DNA of 64,000 nt from JBCCFC01 sp965213595 (GTDB taxonomy: Bacteria; Chloroflexota; Anaerolineae; Caldilineales; Caldilineaceae). The notes below the pieces were generated by a model. The model saw nothing but the letters and a program-made list of their open reading frames with translations. It ran no database searches and was not told the origin of the DNA. The position numbers and the translations under genes are program-made. Numbering within the stretch: position 1 is the first letter of the stretch; each line of letters opens with the position of its first letter. Positions 1-8,321 of the stretch are shown piece by piece. The stretch is taken from NCBI GenBank assembly GCA_965213595.1, contig CBDBZO010000006.1:1550001-1614000 (forward strand), read 5' to 3'.

Positions 1-2
1 AA

Positions 3-500
3 ATTCACGATCGCTACATCGAGATTCGGGATGCACGCGGCAACGAAGTTGTCACCGCCATCGAGCTGCTTTCGCCCGCCAACAAGGTCGCCAATTCGCG
101 CGGTCGTCAAGCGCTGCTGGCCAAGAAGCGCGACCTGCTGGCCGCGGGCGTCAACTGGCTGGAGATCGATTTGCTGCGCGCTGGCGAACGAGGCGAGCGG
201 ATTGCGGGCGAGAGTGCCTACTGTGTTGTGCTTCAACGACCCCCCCGCTCCGCTACCCACTACGTTTGGTTTGTTGCCCTGCGCGACGAATTGCCCAACG
301 TGGCCGTGCCCCTGCGCCGAGAGGATGGCGACGCTCCATTGGAGCTACAGCGCGCCCTCAACGAAACCTATCGTCGGGCACGCTACGATCTAAGCGTCGA
401 TTATACGCAACTGCCCCCGCCGCCCGACCTGTCACGCACCGATGCCGCTTGGGTGCAGCGCCAGATTGAGGTGTGGCGCGCCGCCAACAACGGCAGCTAA
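3..500 (+). CDS. DUF4058 family protein, C-terminal part (5' truncated by window edge)
   Basis: The frame is open from base 3 to the TAA at 498-500 (165 codons) and has no start inside the window. The core IELLSPANKV...GRQALLAKKRDLLAAGVNW followed by LEIDLLRAG is the signature of DUF4058, a family of unknown function common in Chloroflexota, Cyanobacteria and Planctomycetes. The residues after it (YVWFVALRDELPNVAVPLR, YDLSVDYTQLPPPP) also fit the conserved C-terminus, so the gene end is intact. It is convergent with the next gene, leaving only 3 bp between the stop codons. No biochemical role can be stated. Confidence 0.85.
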   Translation: MHDRYIEIRDARGNEVVTAIELLSPANKVANSRGRQALLAKKRDLLAAGVNWLEIDLLRAGERGERIAGESAYCVVLQRPPRSATHYVWFVALRDELPNVAVPLRREDGDAPLELQRALNETYRRARYDLSVDYTQLPPPPDLSRTDAAWVQRQIEVWRAANNGS

Positions 501-503
501 TCG

Positions 504-1256
504 CTACACAAACGCCGCCGTTGTCGGCTTGATCACGATCTCCGCGATGTGGGCGCGCGGGTGCAGCGTGGCGACCAAGAGCGCCGCCTGCGCCACATCC
601 TCCGGCTGCAAAATCTGCGCGCGATGCTCGTCGCTGGGCACGACGGGGCGATTGTCCAGAATCGGCGTGTTGACTTCGCCCGGCGAAATCACGGTGGCGC
701 GGATGCCGTGATCTTTTTCCTCCAGCGAGATCGATTTGGTGAGCGCGGACTGGGCGTGCTTGGAGGCGCTGTAGGCCGCGCCCGCCACCACGCTGGGCCG
801 AATCCCCGAAATCGAGGTAACGCTGATCAGCACGCCGTCCTGCCGCTCGCGCATCTGCGGCAGCACGGCGTGGATCACGTTAAAGGTTCCCGTGGCGTTG
901 ATGCGCAGCAGCCGATCCACCACCTCCGGCGTCAGCACGTCCAGCCCGCGGTCGGGAATGTTGACGCCCGCGTTGTTGACCACGATGTCGATCTGCCCGT
1001 GTCGCTCGGTGATTTGCGCCACCGCCTCGTCGACTGCCGCCCGCTCGGCCACGTCCAGCGCCACAACATCCACCGTACCTGCGTCGTCGACGTCCGCATT
1101 GGCCGCGTTGATTGCGTCCGCCGCCTCATGCAGCTTTTCCTCGCGCCGCCCGCTGATGACGACCTGTGCGCCTTCGCGGGCAAAGAGTTCGGCAATGCCG
1201 CGCCCGATGCCCGTCCCGCCGCCGGTGATGAGGGCGACTTTGTCTTTGAGTTTCAT
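504..1256 (-). CDS. SDR family NAD(P)-dependent oxidoreductase
   Basis: This 250-residue protein is a classical short-chain dehydrogenase of standard length. The Rossmann TGGGTGIG motif lies at residues ~11-18, NNAG at ~93-96, the catalytic Ser in SVTSISG, and the YSASK pair (YxxxK) at ~160. The substrate cannot be read from sequence; the closest look is to generic 3-oxoacyl-ACP-reductase-like or glucose-dehydrogenase-like SDRs. The ATG at 1256 directly precedes KLKDKVALITG, the usual N-terminus. Upstream on the minus strand is a large nested inverted repeat (1272-1521), which separates it from the hydroxyacid dehydrogenase transcribed in the same direction. Confidence 0.9.
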   Translation of the reverse strand: MKLKDKVALITGGGTGIGRGIAELFAREGAQVVISGRREEKLHEAADAINAANADVDDAGTVDVVALDVAERAAVDEAVAQITERHGQIDIVVNNAGVNIPDRGLDVLTPEVVDRLLRINATGTFNVIHAVLPQMRERQDGVLISVTSISGIRPSVVAGAAYSASKHAQSALTKSISLEEKDHGIRATVISPGEVNTPILDNRPVVPSDEHRAQILQPEDVAQAALLVATLHPRAHIAEIVIKPTTAAFV

Positions 1257-1271
1257 CGTTAACCTCCAGTT

Positions 1272-1521
1272 TTTTAATGCGGAGGGCGCGGAGGAAGAGG
1301 CGCGGAGAAGCGCGGAGGGGAGACAGTTGTCATTTCGAGTAGGTCAACGAGGCAAGTGGATCAACGAACCATTGCCGGCGAGAAATCTGTTGGTGGCACG
1401 CAAGCCGCTAGGTAAATCACCAAGCCGCTGCGTTGAGCACGTACGATTTCTCCCTTCGCTCGAAATGACATCCTTCCCTCCGCGGCCCTCTGCGCCTCCT
1501 CCGCGCGCTCCGTGTTGAATT
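1272..1521. repeat. nested intergenic inverted repeat (CGCGGAG-type arms)
   Basis: The outer arms are built of imperfect GCGGAGG microrepeats at 1272-1321 and their complement at 1478-1521. Inside them is a second inverted pair, TGTCATTTCGAG near 1327 and CTCGAAATGACA near 1460, with AGAAATC/GATTTCT further in. The whole gap between the SDR and dehydrogenase genes is this element, and no gene is seen in it. The same outer arm type recurs at 9979-10067 and 51266-51354. Confidence 0.7.
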
Positions 1522-1530
1522 TGTTTGCTC

Positions 1531-2493
1531 TTACCCGTTCCGCCCCGGCCACACGTCGGGGTTGACGAGATAATCCGGTCGCTCGCCGTTCAAAATTTGC
1601 AGCAGCTGCCGCGTGATGCCCGTCTGCATCAGGTGCTGGCCCATGTCCGTAAACGAGGCAATGTGCGGCGTGGCGACAACGTTGTCCATCTGCAGCAGCG
1701 GGTTCTCCGGCAGCGGCGGCTCCGGGTCAAAGACATCGATGGCCGCGCCGGCGAGGTGGCCGCTTTGCAGCGCCTCGATCAGCGCCGCTTCGTCCACAAC
1801 GGGGCCGCGCGCCGCGTTGACCAGGTAGGAGCCGGGCTTCATCAGCGCCAGCCGCTCGGCGCTGGCGAGGCCACGCGTTGCATCCATTAAAGGGCAGTGC
1901 AGCGTAACGAAGTCGGCTTGCGCAAAGAGCGCATCGAGATCATCCTCGCGCGTGGTGTAGTCCGTGCCGTCGATGGCCTCCGCCGCAAACGGGTCGTAGA
2001 CGACCACGTTCATGCGCAGGCCCAGCCCGCAAATTTCCGCCACCCGCCGCCCAATCCGCCCAAAGCCGACCACGCCCAGCGTGCGCCCGCGCAGCTCCGT
2101 GCCGCGCATCGCCGCGCGCTCGACGGCCTGCCCCTGCATCTGGCGGCTGCCCGCCACCGTGCGCTTGGCAATGCTCATCAGCAGCGCCACCGCGTGCTCG
2201 GCGGTGGATTCGCTGGGCGCGTCCGGCGTGTTGATCACGGCGATGCCGCGCTCGGTCGCATCGGCCAACACGATGTTGTCGACGCCAATCCCGGGGCGTG
2301 CGATCACGCGCAGCGAAGCGCCCACCTCGTCCATCAGCGCGCCATCGGTGATCAGCGTGTTGCCCAGAATCATGCCGGTTGCGCCCGGCAGTTGATCGAG
2401 CGGGCCGTTTTCGATGATTTCAGCAACGGGCTCCAGCTGGCTGCGCGCCTCGGGGGCGGGGCTAAACTGGAACCACAGTTTCGGTTTGGTCAT
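1531..2493 (-). CDS. D-isomer-specific 2-hydroxyacid dehydrogenase (3-phosphoglycerate dehydrogenase-like)
   Basis: The 320-residue protein has the two-domain layout of the D-2-hydroxyacid dehydrogenases. The NAD-binding motif GFGRIGRRVAE lies near residue 150, the catalytic Arg in NAARGPVVDE, the Glu in DVFDPEPP and the His in TPHIASFT. Family members oxidise D-2-hydroxy acids such as 3-phosphoglycerate, glycerate or hydroxypyruvate. The length is that of short SerA/hydroxypyruvate-reductase forms, without an ACT domain, so serine biosynthesis is possible but not shown. The ATG at 2493 is followed by TKPKLWFQFSP. No serine-pathway partner lies nearby. Confidence 0.88.
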   Translation of the reverse strand: MTKPKLWFQFSPAPEARSQLEPVAEIIENGPLDQLPGATGMILGNTLITDGALMDEVGASLRVIARPGIGVDNIVLADATERGIAVINTPDAPSESTAEHAVALLMSIAKRTVAGSRQMQGQAVERAAMRGTELRGRTLGVVGFGRIGRRVAEICGLGLRMNVVVYDPFAAEAIDGTDYTTREDDLDALFAQADFVTLHCPLMDATRGLASAERLALMKPGSYLVNAARGPVVDEAALIEALQSGHLAGAAIDVFDPEPPLPENPLLQMDNVVATPHIASFTDMGQHLMQTGITRQLLQILNGERPDYLVNPDVWPGRNG

Positions 2494-2559
2494 AGGGGAG
2501 TTTCCTTCGGTGCGTGTTGAGGGTGAAAGCAGTAACGGGTGTACTTTACCGCAAGTTGG

Positions 2560-2798
2560 TAATTGTGCGTAATGCGTGGTGCGTGGATTGGTAGTTTGAG
2601 CGACTGCATGGCGAGCACAAAACCACTTGCCCCACCAGCCAACCGTAGGTCACGTATGCTCCGTTATGTGTCAACCTGGTATGACCTCGAAGGTTGTCGA
2701 ACTCACGGCGAGACGGGATAGATGAGCAAGTCACCTTGCGGAGCAAAGGTGACTTGCGTAACTCTAACAGTTCACGCACCACGCACCACGCACCACCA
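2560..2798. repeat. intergenic inverted repeat (TGCGTGG-type arms) with inner hairpin
   Basis: Left arm repeats of TGCGTGG at 2566-2588 are mirrored by CACGCACCACGCACC at 2765-2798. An inner hairpin pairs CAAGTCACCTT with AAGGTGACTTG around 2729-2757. The element fills the gap between the dehydrogenase and murQ, and its right arm abuts the murQ stop codon. Related elements lie at 3693-3797 and 42597-42650. Confidence 0.7.
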
Positions 2799-3692
2799 TC
2801 ATCCCCTCCCAATCGCTCCGCGCACGCGACCGCCGCTGGCCGTTAGCCGACGCCGCGCTTCGTCCGCGCCTACTTCCACCAGCCCCATCACAACCGCCGT
2901 TTTCACCTGCCAATCCGCCCCGTCCAGCAGCGACCTCGCCGCTTCCACCGATTCATCCGTCACCGTAGCGACGATGCGCACGGCGCGCTCGCGCAGCTTG
3001 GCGTTCGTCGGCTGCACGTCGATCATCAAATTTTCGTAGACCTTGCCCAGCCGCACCATCACGCCCGTGCTGATGGTGTTGAGGACGAGCTTCTGCGCCG
3101 TGCCCGCGCGCAGCCGCGTGCTGCCCGTCAACACCTCCGGCCCGACGACAACCTCGATGGCGACTTCGGCAATCTCGCCGATGGCGGAGCCGGGGTTGCA
3201 CGCCACGGCGGCGGTGAACGCACCACTCTCGCGCGCCCAGCCCAGCCCGCCCGCAACGTAAGGCGTGCGCCCGCTCGCCGCCACGCCGATCAGCGCATCG
3301 CGTGCGGAAAAGTTGTGCGCTGCCAAATCGCGCCGCCCCTGCTCGGCATCGTCCTCCGCGCCCTCGACGGAGCGCATCATCGCCGCCGCCCCGCCCGCAA
3401 TCAGGCCAACAACCTGCGTCGGGTCGATGCCAAAGGTGGGCACAAGCTCCACCGCATCCAGCACGGCGAGCCGCCCGCTGGTGCCCGCGCCGAGATAGAA
3501 AAGTCGACCGCCGTTTGCGAGCACGTCGCCCACGCGCTTGATGACTTGAGCGATCTGCGGCAAACATTCGGCCACGGCCAGCGGCACGTCGGCGTCCAGC
3601 CGGTTGATAAGCCGCGCCAGATCGAGCGGCGAGAGCGCGTCGAGGTTGTGGCTGAGGGGGTTGCGTTGTTCGGTGGGGGAAAGAGGAGGCAT
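2799..3692 (-). CDS. murQ: N-acetylmuramic acid 6-phosphate etherase
   Basis: MurQ cleaves the lactyl ether of MurNAc-6-phosphate to GlcNAc-6-phosphate and D-lactate in the cytoplasm, a step of peptidoglycan amino-sugar recycling. The protein (297 residues, family length ~300) has the MurQ N-terminus TEQRNP, the SIS-domain sugar site YLGAGTSGRLAVLDA, and the diagnostic MRSVEGAEDD and GVAASGRTPYV segments. The C-terminal helical domain contains NAKLRERAVRIV. A GlcNAc/BadF-type kinase lies just upstream in the same direction, consistent with joint cell-wall sugar salvage. The stop codon sits inside an inverted repeat. Confidence 0.96.
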   Translation of the reverse strand: MPPLSPTEQRNPLSHNLDALSPLDLARLINRLDADVPLAVAECLPQIAQVIKRVGDVLANGGRLFYLGAGTSGRLAVLDAVELVPTFGIDPTQVVGLIAGGAAAMMRSVEGAEDDAEQGRRDLAAHNFSARDALIGVAASGRTPYVAGGLGWARESGAFTAAVACNPGSAIGEIAEVAIEVVVGPEVLTGSTRLRAGTAQKLVLNTISTGVMVRLGKVYENLMIDVQPTNAKLRERAVRIVATVTDESVEAARSLLDGADWQVKTAVVMGLVEVGADEARRRLTASGGRVRGAIGRG

Positions 3693-3797
3693 AGTGCGTG
3701 GTGCGTGGTGCGTGGTGCGTGAACTGGTAGTTTACGCGGTTGGGTTGTTGATGCAAAACTGAGCAGCTAACTGGTTCACGCACTACGCACTACGTGA
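3693..3797. repeat. intergenic inverted repeat (GTGCGTG-type arms)
   Basis: Four head-to-tail GTGCGTG units (3695-3721) are mirrored by CACGCACTACGCACTACGTG (3778-3797). The inner part repeats an ACTGGTAGTT/AACTGGTT motif. It lies between murQ and the kinase gene and overlaps the last codons of the kinase. Confidence 0.7.
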
Positions 3798-4787
3798 AGT
3801 CGCCGCCAGCCACGCCGCGCCAACGGCTGGCTCCACGGTTGGCCGTACAATTTCCGCACGGGGCGCGACTTGGCGGATGCGGGCGCGCAGCCGATCCTGG
3901 AGCGGGCCGGGCCGCAGGTTGCCGCCGGAGAGCACGAGCGTAAATTCGGCGCTTGCCATGTCCAAGCGCCGGGCCACGGCCTCCACCGCCGCGGCCAGCT
4001 CGTCCGCGGCTGCATCGAGCAGCGCATCGGCGACCGGATCACCCGCTGCGGCGCACTCAAAGACGAAAGGGGCCAGCGCGGCGACGCGGCTCCAGGCCAG
4101 ATCGCCGTAGAGCCACGGGATGAGCTGCTGCGGTGCGTCGAGGCCGAGGTGTTGCAGCACGGCTTCCGTGAGCGCGGTGGCGGGGCCGCTGCCGTCGGCG
4201 GCACGGGTGATGGCGTGGAGCGCGCCGCTGCCGAGGGCGTGGCCGCTGCCGTGGCGATCCAGCAGCGCGCCCCAGCCCGCCGCCCGCTGGCGCTCGCCCC
4301 GCTCGCTGTAGCCCAGCACAATCATCCCCGTGCCGCTAACGGCGACGATGCCGTGCAGCTTGCCGCCCGTGCCGCTCGCCAGCGCGGCGACGCTGTCGTT
4401 GTAGACGCTGATTTGGGCGCGGGGCAGCCGATCGCGCGCCCAGCGTTTGACGAGCTCGATGTCCGCGGGCCGATCGATGCCGGAGAGGCAGAGGCAGATG
4501 GCGGCAACGTCGGCTGCTTGTGCACGAGCCTGCACCAGCGCCGCGTCGATGGCGAGGTAGATGTGGCGCCGCGCCGTTTCGTCGCCGACGCTGTTGCGGT
4601 TGCTCGAGCCGCTGCGGCCCCAGCCAGCAACCTCGCCCGCGCTGCGAGCAGCGTCGCCCCAAGCTGGAAGGGAGAGCGCGGCGCAGACCGTTTTCGTGCC
4701 GCCGCCGTCGAGACCGAGCAGAATCCCTCCCCGCTGCACTTTATCTGTGAGGGGGCCAGAAGCTGGAGGAGGGGATGAAGTCTCCAT
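3783..4787 (-). CDS. BadF/BadG/BcrA/BcrD-type ATPase, probable N-acetylglucosamine kinase
   Basis: The actin-fold sugar kinase signature LGLDGGGTKT opens the protein, followed by CLCLSGIDRP, VYNDSVAALASG, the ATP loop VAVSGTGMIVLGY and LVLSGGNL. This is the arrangement of eukaryote-like GlcNAc kinases in the BadF family (334 residues, normal length). Beside murQ it most likely phosphorylates free GlcNAc or a related amino sugar in the cytoplasm. The ATG at 4787 follows the stop of the upstream lipoprotein gene by 1 bp, suggesting co-transcription. The last residues overlap an inverted repeat, so the C-terminus may have been altered by it. Confidence 0.85.
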   Translation of the reverse strand: METSSPPPASGPLTDKVQRGGILLGLDGGGTKTVCAALSLPAWGDAARSAGEVAGWGRSGSSNRNSVGDETARRHIYLAIDAALVQARAQAADVAAICLCLSGIDRPADIELVKRWARDRLPRAQISVYNDSVAALASGTGGKLHGIVAVSGTGMIVLGYSERGERQRAAGWGALLDRHGSGHALGSGALHAITRAADGSGPATALTEAVLQHLGLDAPQQLIPWLYGDLAWSRVAALAPFVFECAAAGDPVADALLDAAADELAAAVEAVARRLDMASAEFTLVLSGGNLRPGPLQDRLRARIRQVAPRAEIVRPTVEPAVGAAWLAATSRSA

Positions 4788-4788
4788 G

Positions 4789-6630
4789 TTACCCGCCCAG
4801 CTGATCGCAATTGTTCGTCGGCGTCTCGCCGTTGACAATCGCGCGCATCCACGCCAGCGTATTGAGGTGGCTGGCCTGGCGCGTATTGAAATGCTCGACG
4901 GCGGGCAGCGGCACATAAGTGACGGATTCGCTCTGCTCACACAAATCGACGGCGAACTCACGCTGCGTGGGAGGCGTGACGACGGTATCTGCCGTGCCCT
5001 GGAAGAAGACCACCGGAATATCAAAGCCGCCGTAGATGCCGGCGTAGTTGGCGTTGAGCACAGCGTCGAAGAGCGGGTACTGCTGGCCCAGGTTGTCGCT
5101 GCGAATAGCGCTGAGAAAGGTCGGGTTGTACATCACCGCTGGGTCGGAGACGTAGAGCGAGAAGAGCTGGTCGACGCAAAGGTTGGGCGCGTCGTAGAAG
5201 TCGGGGACGAGGCGCTCGGCCAGCACCTGTTCGCCCGTGATCACCTCTGGGCCAAAGAAAAATTGGTAGGCGTAGACGATGGCGGGCGCGAAGATAGCAT
5301 TTTCCTCCAGCAGCCGACGCACGTTCGTCGTGGCGCCGTGGCTGATAATGCCGCGCACGGGCAGCTCCGGCGCATACTCGCGAGCAAAATCCTTGGCGGC
5401 AAAGGCGGCGTGGCCCCCGTTGGAGTAGCCCGCGTAGAAGACGGCATCCAGCGGCTGCGCATCGATGTCGTCGTTCTCCGCCAGCAGATTGTAAACCGCG
5501 CGCGTCGCGTCGAGCAGCACGCGCGCCTCCAGCTCGGAGATAAAGTATTCGTGGATGCGGTCGTTGTCGTCGTAGCTCATGCCGTCGGGGAGTATGGCGA
5601 TAAAGCCCTGTGTCGCAAGGCTGAGCAGGTAGGTGCGGTAGAGCCCCCAGTTGCGGCCCAGCTCATACTCCAGCGAGGGCGCACAGCCGTCGCCCAGCCC
5701 CGTTGTGCCCGGCGAGTAGCCGATGATGGGAAAGGCTTCGTCGGCGCGCGGCACGTAGATGTCCGCCTGCGCATCTTCGACTTCGCCATTCTCGTTGACC
5801 GTCTCGAACGAGACGCGATAGATATCGACCGCGTACTGCGCGGGCAGCAGATTGCTTTCGGGGTAGAAACCGGCGCTCAGTTCATTGATATCGCGCGTGT
5901 TGACGCGTTCGACGCGCGTCACGTCCAGCAGGCCGCCCGGCCCGTCTGGAATCTCGACGGCGTTGCCCTGGGCCGCGGCGTCGGCGTTGGGCTGGCCGTC
6001 GCTGAGGGCGCTGGGGGCGTTCGCCTCGGCTTCAGCGGGTTCTGCCCCAGCTTCCGGGGTGGGCGGCGCGGCGTCGGCGGTGGCCGTGGCGCGCTCGGCG
6101 CGCTGCTGGGCGCGGAAGGTGGCCGTGGCGCGGGCAGCAGCGGCAGCGCCCAGCCGGGTGGGCGTGGCGGGCGACTCGGTGGGCGACTCGGTGGGTGACT
6201 CGGTGGGCGCTTCGGTGGGCGACTCGGTGGGTGACTCGGTGGGCGCATCCGTCGCCGTACCTGCCTCTGTTGCAGTCTCGGTGGGCGCTTCGGTGGGCGC
6301 TTCGGTGGGAACATCCGCGTCCATCGGCGTTGGCGCTTGGGCGACGAATAGGAACGCGTCGTTCTCTGCGGTGATTTCTTCTCCTCCGGTCACGGGCTCG
6401 GTTGCGGAGAGCGCATCCGTTTGGGTCAGCGGCTCTGTTAGCGACATCGAATCAGAGACCGGCGCTGTGTCGCTGAGGGTGGAGGTGGGTGCACTCTCGT
6501 CCGCCTGGGGCAGCGCGGCGAGTTCGGGCATGGGCATGTCGCACGCACTGAGCAGCAGCGCGCTGAGCAGGGCGAGGGTCGCGAGGATGGCGATGAGCCG
6601 CGATGAGCGCACGGCAGCGTGGCGATGCAT
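4789..6630 (-). CDS. secreted alpha/beta-hydrolase lipoprotein (secretory-lipase-like)
   Basis: The N-terminus is a lipoprotein signal with lipobox LLSAC near residue 29. A low-complexity linker of PTESPTEAP repeats (about residues 105-157) follows, then an alpha/beta-hydrolase domain. The nucleophile elbow is GYSNGGHAAF with Ser ~403; the probable acid is in FQGTADTVV and the base in VEHFNTRQ. The overall pattern resembles secretory lipase/esterase proteins, but the substrate is unknown. A paralogue lies at 8322-9824 with an SGNH hydrolase between them, all in the same direction. AGGAG precedes the ATG. The Thr/Glu/Pro linker probably spans the envelope or is glycosylated (inference). Confidence 0.82.
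   Translation of the reverse strand: MHRHAAVRSSRLIAILATLALLSALLLSACDMPMPELAALPQADESAPTSTLSDTAPVSDSMSLTEPLTQTDALSATEPVTGGEEITAENDAFLFVAQAPTPMDADVPTEAPTEAPTETATEAGTATDAPTESPTESPTEAPTESPTESPTESPATPTRLGAAAAARATATFRAQQRAERATATADAAPPTPEAGAEPAEAEANAPSALSDGQPNADAAAQGNAVEIPDGPGGLLDVTRVERVNTRDINELSAGFYPESNLLPAQYAVDIYRVSFETVNENGEVEDAQADIYVPRADEAFPIIGYSPGTTGLGDGCAPSLEYELGRNWGLYRTYLLSLATQGFIAILPDGMSYDDNDRIHEYFISELEARVLLDATRAVYNLLAENDDIDAQPLDAVFYAGYSNGGHAAFAAKDFAREYAPELPVRGIISHGATTNVRRLLEENAIFAPAIVYAYQFFFGPEVITGEQVLAERLVPDFYDAPNLCVDQLFSLYVSDPAVMYNPTFLSAIRSDNLGQQYPLFDAVLNANYAGIYGGFDIPVVFFQGTADTVVTPPTQREFAVDLCEQSESVTYVPLPAVEHFNTRQASHLNTLAWMRAIVNGETPTNNCDQLGG
6172..6312. repeat. 12-bp in-frame tandem repeat encoding TESP/TEAP units
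   Basis: Units close to GGGCGACTCGGT repeat in tandem on the plus strand. They encode Thr-Glu-Ser/Ala-Pro units in the lipoprotein linker on the minus strand. The 12-bp period keeps frame, so copy-number change would alter linker length only. Confidence 0.85.
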
Positions 6631-6669
6631 TGAACAAGGTCTCCTAGCAGAAGATAAAATTAAAGTGAA

Positions 6670-8121
6670 CTAAGGTGTGGGCGTAGGCGTTGCCGCGCCG
6701 CTGGGCGTGACGCGCGCCAGCGTGGTGGCGAGCAGCGGGTTTTGCACGGTCGTGGCCGCGCTGTCGCCGCGGTTTTCGGCTTCGCCATCATCGCCGTTTG
6801 GCGCCGGCGTTGCCGTGGCGCTGCTTCCGGATGGCGTCGCTGCTTCCTCCGTTTGGGCAGCTTGTTCCGTAGCGTCTCCCAGTTTGGCCCCATCACCGGG
6901 TTCAGCAGTGGGCGTCAGCCGCGCAAGCTGCGTTGCCAGCAGCGGTGGCACGGGCGTTGCGCTGGCGCTATTTTCGCTGCCCTCTCCGGCATTGGCCCCG
7001 CTGCCCGGCGTGGGCGTCGCGTCGGGCGTTGGCTCGCTACCGCCCGGCGTGGCTTCATCCTCTATTGGATCAACGCTTGCGGGATCAACACTGGGCGCAA
7101 TTGCGGCGGCGATTTGTTCGGCCACGTAGCGCTTGCCGCGCGCGGTCAGGTGTTCGGTGTCGCTAAAGTTGAAGGCCTCCAGGTCGGTCGACAAATCGAG
7201 CAGAAGCGGCGGCTCGTCAAAGCTGGTGGCCAGCGTTGTGCGCACCACCTCTACGTTACGGGCAAACTGGGCGCGAAAGGCTGGGCCCACGTAGGCGTCG
7301 CCGAGATCGGCGTTGACGGGCGTGAGATAGAGCAGCACGGTGGTGCCCTGCGCCCGCCAAAGCTCCACCGTCTCGGCAATGGCCGCCAGCTTGCGGTGGC
7401 CGGGGTCGAGCGCATTCATGTAGTAGTAGGTCAGCACCTCATCCAGGTCGTTTTCCTGGGGTGCGCCGGCGTAGTAGGCAAAGTCATCGCCCGCCTGCTC
7501 GCCATCGGCATCTTCATCGGGCAGCGCATCGAGCGCGGAAACGCCCGTCAGCGCCTCGAACTCAGCCACGTCGCCCACGGGCGTGGTGTTGCTGTAGACG
7601 GTGGTCGCCAAAAATTCATCCTGGGTAATGTCGGCGTCAAAGCCGCCCAGGATGTCCAGCGGGCGAGCGACAAAGCGCGCCAGCGGCACGCCAAGCTGCA
7701 GTACCGTCTGCTCTTCAACAAACTGGTAGCCGGGGCGTAAATTCCATTCCGGCGAAAACGAGCGCATGTTGACGGGCAGCACTACCCACGCCGGCGCTTG
7801 GGCCTCCCCACCCGCCCCCAACTCACGCGCGGCGGCCTCTGCATAGGCCTGGTAGACCTCGAAGCCGTAGGCCGCGTGCGACACTTCGCCCACCGTCTGA
7901 CTAGGCAGCAGCGTTTGCAAAATTTGCGGCGTCGTCTCTGTGCCGCGCGGATACCAGAGCGTGCTGTCGCCGAAGTAGAGCACGTCGACGCCCTCGTGAA
8001 GCAGCGTCTCGAACTGGAGAATTTCAGTGGGAATATTGGCGGGGTAGGCCAGCGCCACCGCCGCCTGTGCGCCCAGCAGCAGCGCGACGAAGAGAATCGA
8101 GCGAAGGAGAAAAGACTTCAT
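6670..8121 (-). CDS. membrane-anchored SGNH-type hydrolase/acyltransferase-like protein
   Basis: The 483-residue protein starts with a hydrophobic signal or anchor (LLRSILFVALLLGAQAAVAL). It is followed by an SGNH/GDSL-like block I, YFGDSTLWYPRG, and a late block V, DTEHLTARGKRYVAEQIA, with the likely catalytic Asp/His. This fits SGNH folds such as AlgJ/DltD-like O-acyltransferases or esterases. The last ~130 residues are a Pro/Thr/Ala-rich tail ending in ATPTPTP, probably surface exposed. It lies between two paralogous lipase-like lipoproteins in one direction, so the three may act together on an envelope or extracellular ester substrate (inference). Confidence 0.7.
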   Translation of the reverse strand: MKSFLLRSILFVALLLGAQAAVALAYPANIPTEILQFETLLHEGVDVLYFGDSTLWYPRGTETTPQILQTLLPSQTVGEVSHAAYGFEVYQAYAEAAARELGAGGEAQAPAWVVLPVNMRSFSPEWNLRPGYQFVEEQTVLQLGVPLARFVARPLDILGGFDADITQDEFLATTVYSNTTPVGDVAEFEALTGVSALDALPDEDADGEQAGDDFAYYAGAPQENDLDEVLTYYYMNALDPGHRKLAAIAETVELWRAQGTTVLLYLTPVNADLGDAYVGPAFRAQFARNVEVVRTTLATSFDEPPLLLDLSTDLEAFNFSDTEHLTARGKRYVAEQIAAAIAPSVDPASVDPIEDEATPGGSEPTPDATPTPGSGANAGEGSENSASATPVPPLLATQLARLTPTAEPGDGAKLGDATEQAAQTEEAATPSGSSATATPAPNGDDGEAENRGDSAATTVQNPLLATTLARVTPSGAATPTPTP

Positions 8122-8321
8122 GGCGTGGCGGATCGGTCATTCCGAACGGATGGGGGAAATTTGTACGTAACCAACGAGTTCGCATTTGTCTGGCACGAGC
8201 GCGTGCCCACCGCATGTAGGCAGCGTTGCTATATTCAGGCAGCGCGGATTTCGTCTGCTGTGAAAGGATTTCTCCCTTCGGTGTCGTAGGGGCGATCGTT
8301 GTCGAACGAAATGACAATTCG

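Noticed and set aside
4561..6198. Long open frames opposite the lipoprotein and kinase genes
   Set aside because: They are antisense shadows produced by high GC and codon bias; the translations are Arg/Ala/Val-rich, with no domain and no ribosome sites.
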